Shown: positions 61,185 through 64,000 of the stretch, in pieces
Numbering within the stretch: the first letter of the stretch is position 1
Layout of the letters: every line of letters begins with the position of its first letter
Origin: Streptomyces sp. WAC05374
GTDB taxonomy: Bacteria; Actinomycetota; Actinomycetes; Streptomycetales; Streptomycetaceae
Assembly: GCF_004353505.1 (NCBI RefSeq)
Contig: NZ_SMNQ01000018.1
Location: 1-64,000, forward strand
Direction of reading: 5' to 3'
DNA: 64,000 nt
Notes under the pieces: model-generated
The model's database searches: none
The model's input: only the letters and a program-made list of their open reading frames with translations
Told to the model about the DNA's origin: nothing
Made by a program: the position numbers and the translations under genes

Positions 61185-64000
61185 CGCCCGCGTCCTGGGC
61201 GGACCAGGTGACGTCGCGGGGGCGCGGGACGGTCAGGGAGCCGGCCGGGAGGCCCGGGGTGAGGGCGACGGCGCGCAGCAGGAGCGGGCGGTCGCCGCGG
61301 ACGTCCAGGACGACCTCGGTGCCCGTGGCGGGCGGGGCGGTGAGCAGCAGGCCCCACGTCCAGCGGTCGGCGTCGCGATTGGCGCCGCCGGGGACGGTGT
61401 GACCGGCGGCCGTCGCCCGGACCACGGGGGCGCCCTGGGCGTCGGCGTACAGGGCGAGTTCGGCGGCACGGCCGTGGACGGTGGCCACGTGGAGGCGGAC
61501 GCGCCGGACGTCGCCGTGCCGGGTGATGCCCTTCACCGTGAGCCGGGGCTCCGGGGACGGGACGGCCGGGGCCGGCCCGGTGCGCCAGGCGGCCGGTTCG
61601 TCGAGCGACGGGAAGCGGTCCTCCAGCGCGGTGGTGCCCGCCCCCACGTACCGCTCCAGCCAGGCCGAACGGCCGGTGCCGTTGGAGGCCCACAGGGCGC
61701 GGCCGGTGTCGGCGTCCCGGGTGTGGACCAGGCTGACCTGGGCCGGGTGCGCGGCGTCGGGACGGTTCAGCGGCAGGGCGGTGCCCGCGGCGGCCACCGC
61801 GGCCAGCGTGCCGAGCGCGGTGAGCGAGCGGGCGGTGCGGCGGGACACCGCCTTCGCCGCCGCCGGCAGTGCGGCCGCCAGGCACAGCACGACCAGCGGC
61901 AGCGGTACGGCGACGAGGGCGAGCGGGACGGTGTCGAAGAGCAGCACCACGATCGGCGCCATCAGCGCGGCCGCCGGGAGGACGGCCGCCGTCGTCGCGG
62001 CGGCGCGCCACGGCGAGGCCGCCGGGAGCCGTGCCGCCACGGCGAGTCCGCCCGCTCCCGCCAGCGCGGGCCACAGGAACAGGTACGACGCGCCGGGCAG
62101 CACCACGGCCGTCAGCACCGCGCACAGCGCCAGCCACACCGTGACGGCCGCGCTCACCTCCGGGCCGGTGGCCCGCCGGCGCACCCGTACCGCCCACACC
62201 CAGGTGACCACGGCCGCCGACAGCACGGCGGCGAGGGCCACCGGCCCGGGCCGGTAGGGACTGCCGAGGGCGAACCCGGTCCACTCCGGGCGCAGCCATG
62301 TCAGGGCGGGCCACAGCGCGCTGCCCGCCGCGGCGGCCACGAGCAGGGCGAGCGGCAGGGTGGCCGCCACGGCGGCGGTCGCCCGCAGCCGCAGGGCGCC
62401 CCGCCGCCGGGCGGCCACGAGCGCGGCCACCGCACCGGCGACGGCGAGCAGCGCGCCCGGCAGCACCAGGGACGCCGGGTAGCGCACCAGCAGGCCGGCG
62501 AGCGAGAAGTACGTACTGTCGCCGCCGTCCGCGACGCCGCCGAGGTCGGCGCGGGCGAGGTGCCGGGTCGCGGCCAGGGTGGTCTCCCCCATGTCCTGGA
62601 GGCTGTCGCGGCTGAGGGTGTCCAGACTGTCGCGCGGGGTGTGGTAGTTGGCGGAGCCCGCGATCACCGCGAAGTTCAGGCCGGTCGTCCCGGCGTCCCG
62701 CAGCACCGTGAAGTCGGTGTCGTTGGGGAGCATGCCGTAGATCTCGTCGGAGAGCGACGTGGCCACCGGGACCCGGTCGCCGAGCGCCGCCAGCAGCTCG
62801 CTGTCGCCGGAACCGGTCTGGAACATCACCGCCCGCCCCGAGGTGCCCCGGGCCTCCAGGTTGAGCACCACCGTGGACTCCGCCGCGCCCCGGTCGGCGG
62901 CGACGAAGGCGCGGGCGCCCAGCATGCCGGGTTCCTCCCCGTCGGTGAGGAGGAAGGTGATGTCGTTGCGGGGCGCGGGCCCCGCCGTGACGGCCCGCGC
63001 GATCTCCAGCGCGGTGGCGACGCCGAGCCCGTCGTCGGAGGCGCCGTGGCTGGTCTCGGCCGAGTCGTAGTGGGCGACGACCAGGACGCGCCCGGTCGGC
63101 GCGGTGCCGGGCACGGTGGCGGCGATGTTCCGCGTCCACCCGACCATGGCCGCGCCCGACTCCGTGTCGGCCCCGGTGCCGGGCAGCACCCGGGGGGTGA
63201 GCCCCAGCGCGGTGAAGCGGGCGACGAGTTCGTCGCGTACGGCGTCGTTGGCGGCCGTGCCGACGTGGTGCGGGCGGCCCGCGACGGCGGCGACGTGCTC
63301 GTGGGCGCGGTCCGCCGAGAAGGTGCCGGCCGGGGCGGAGGCGGGCAGCGGGTCGGGCGTGGTCACGGCGCCGAGCGCGGTGACGGTGGCGGCGACGGCG
63401 GCGAGCAGCGGCACCAGCAGCCGGGGCAGCGGCCCGGTCCGCCACCACCCGCGGGGTGCGGGAGGCGGCGGGGCGGCGGGGTCCGCCACGGCCGCGGCGG
63501 CGGCTGAGCCCCCGTCACCGGCGGTGGCAGGGGCGGCCGTGGACGGGTCTTCGGTACGGGCGGGGGCGGGGGGCCGCGTGGACGTTGTCGTGTCTCCCAT
63601 GGGGCGGGGGCTCCTCGGTTCCTGGGGGGCGGCGGGGGCGTCGAAGGCTCCGGGCGGCAGCCGCAGCATCGCGACGGCGGCCACGGCGAGCACCGCCGCG
63701 GCCAGGAAGAACGGGGCACGCAGCCCCCACGCGGAGGCCGTCACCCCGCCGGCCAGGCTGCCCAGCGGGGACAGCCCGTTGACGACGAGCCGGTAGCCGC
63801 CGTTCACGCGGCCGAACAGCGCGGTGGGGACCAGCGACTGGCGCACCGAGACGGTCACCACGGTGACCAGGGACATGCTCGCGCCCACGACGGCCAGCGC
63901 CACGGCGGCCACCGGGCCGTCGGAGGTGCACCCGGCGACCACGAACGGCACCGGGCACAGGGCGAACGCCACCCGCAGCGCCCGCCCCCGGCCCAGTTGG
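61153..64000 (-). CDS. MFS transporter C-terminus fused in frame to an M28 aminopeptidase with membrane tail (runs off window)
   Basis: One uninterrupted frame. Codons from the window edge to about 63610 encode the last helices of an MFS permease (FGRVNGGYRLVVNGLSPLGS, APFFLAAAVLAVAAVAML). No stop follows; after a Pro/Ala linker and one helix comes an M28 zinc peptidase (63300-62600) with ligand segments VVAHYDSAETSHGASDDGLG, TDGEEPGMLGA and NYHTPRDS, then about six membrane helices and a C-terminal soluble domain. An internal ATG at 63600 would give a normal M28 protein of about 815 residues, but its ribosome site is distant. Either a real fusion or readthrough from a frameshift. Confidence 0.8.
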   Translation of the reverse strand, partial: QLGRGRALRVAFALCPVPFVVAGCTSDGPVAAVALAVVGASMSLVTVVTVSVRQSLVPTALFGRVNGGYRLVVNGLSPLGSLAGGVTASAWGLRAPFFLAAAVLAVAAVAMLRLPPGAFDAPAAPQEPRSPRPMGDTTTSTRPPAPARTEDPSTAAPATAGDGGSAAAAAVADPAAPPPPAPRGWWRTGPLPRLLVPLLAAVAATVTALGAVTTPDPLPASAPAGTFSADRAHEHVAAVAGRPHHVGTAANDAVRDELVARFTALGLTPRVLPGTGADTESGAAMVGWTRNIAATVPGTAPTGRVLVVAHYDSAETSHGASDDGLGVATALEIARAVTAGPAPRNDITFLLTDGEEPGMLGARAFVAADRGAAESTVVLNLEARGTSGRAVMFQTGSGDSELLAALGDRVPVATSLSDEIYGMLPNDTDFTVLRDAGTTGLNFAVIAGSANYHTPRDSLDTLSRDSLQDMGETTLAATRHLARADLGGVADGGDSTYFSLAGLLVRYPASLVLPGALLAVAGAVAALVAARRRGALRLRATAAVAATLPLALLVAAAAGSALWPALTWLRPEWTGFALGSPYRPGPVALAAVLSAAVVTWVWAVRVRRRATGPEVSAAVTVWLALCAVLTAVVLPGASYLFLWPALAGAGGLAVAARLPAASPWRAAATTAAVLPAAALMAPIVVLLFDTVPLALVAVPLPLVVLCLAAALPAAAKAVSRRTARSLTALGTLAAVAAAGTALPLNRPDAAHPAQVSLVHTRDADTGRALWASNGTGRSAWLERYVGAGTTALEDRFPSLDEPAAWRTGPAPAVPSPEPRLTVKGITRHGDVRRVRLHVATVHGRAAELALYADAQGAPVVRATAAGHTVPGGANRDADRWTWGLLLTAPPATGTEVVLDVRGDRPLLLRAVALTPGLPAGSLTVPRPRDVTWSAQDAGVSLVSRSYRW

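Overview
The window is very GC-rich DNA with codon usage, gene families and signals (SARP and LAL regulators, Tat exporters, MbtH, GTG and TTG starts, tight ATGA/GTGA overlaps) typical of a Streptomyces or close relative. It looks like a chromosomal stretch dominated by one large, or two adjacent, specialised-metabolite gene clusters.

Left flank (1-8.8 kb): the 5' part of a methylmalonyl-CoA mutase-type gene, a TetR regulator divergent from a 45-residue basic peptide gene, a DUF1772 membrane protein, a DHA2-type MFS exporter convergent with a Tat-exported multicopper oxidase, and a transposase-HTH/MarR regulator divergent from a DUF4097 gene coupled to a DrrA/DrrB-type ABC exporter. From 8.8 to 11 kb lies a small accessory island: two rare-codon hypothetical genes, a cysteine-rich fragment and a DUF6192 remnant.

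Cluster part A (11-31 kb): a free carrier protein is divergent from a PLP decarboxylase, GNAT and DUF6875 trio. A nine-gene minus-strand operon follows, in transcription order: alpha-oxoamine synthase, KAS II, MaoC dehydratase, ACP, TrpD-like, TrpA-like, ectoine-synthase-like, acyl-CoA dehydrogenase, TrpC-like. Then come a SARP activator and an ACP-KAS III-FabG operon divergent from a CFA-type methyltransferase, BVMO-like monooxygenase, FAD oxidase, SRPBCC protein and alpha/beta hydrolase. The set suggests a dedicated acyl-ACP pathway feeding an alpha-amino ketone or N-heterocycle. The TrpC/D copies have diverged at key residues and no TrpB, TrpE or TrpF is present, so a repurposed indole/pyrrole-forming branch is the leading hypothesis.

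Spacer (31-34.4 kb): AraC regulator, second DUF1772 protein, hemerythrin-like protein and an NmrA-type reductase; probably not biosynthetic.

Cluster part B (34.7-59.6 kb): a truncated adenylation-like protein, a six-gene minus-strand unit carrying a condensation-thioesterase protein and a full activated-methyl cycle (metK, PfkB kinase, metH, metF, ahcY), a NarL/LuxR regulator, a hypothetical protein, a LAL regulator, then MbtH, a one-module NRPS (C-A-PCP), two SyrP-like dioxygenases, a double-GNAT protein, a membrane desaturase/hydroxylase and a diaminopimelate-decarboxylase-like enzyme. The only obvious small-molecule methyltransferase near the SAM cassette is in part A, a weak hint that A and B serve one product.

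Right flank (59.6-64 kb): an SDR divergent from a TetR regulator, and an MFS-M28 peptidase fusion cut by the window end. No rRNA, tRNA, CRISPR array or intact insertion sequence was seen.
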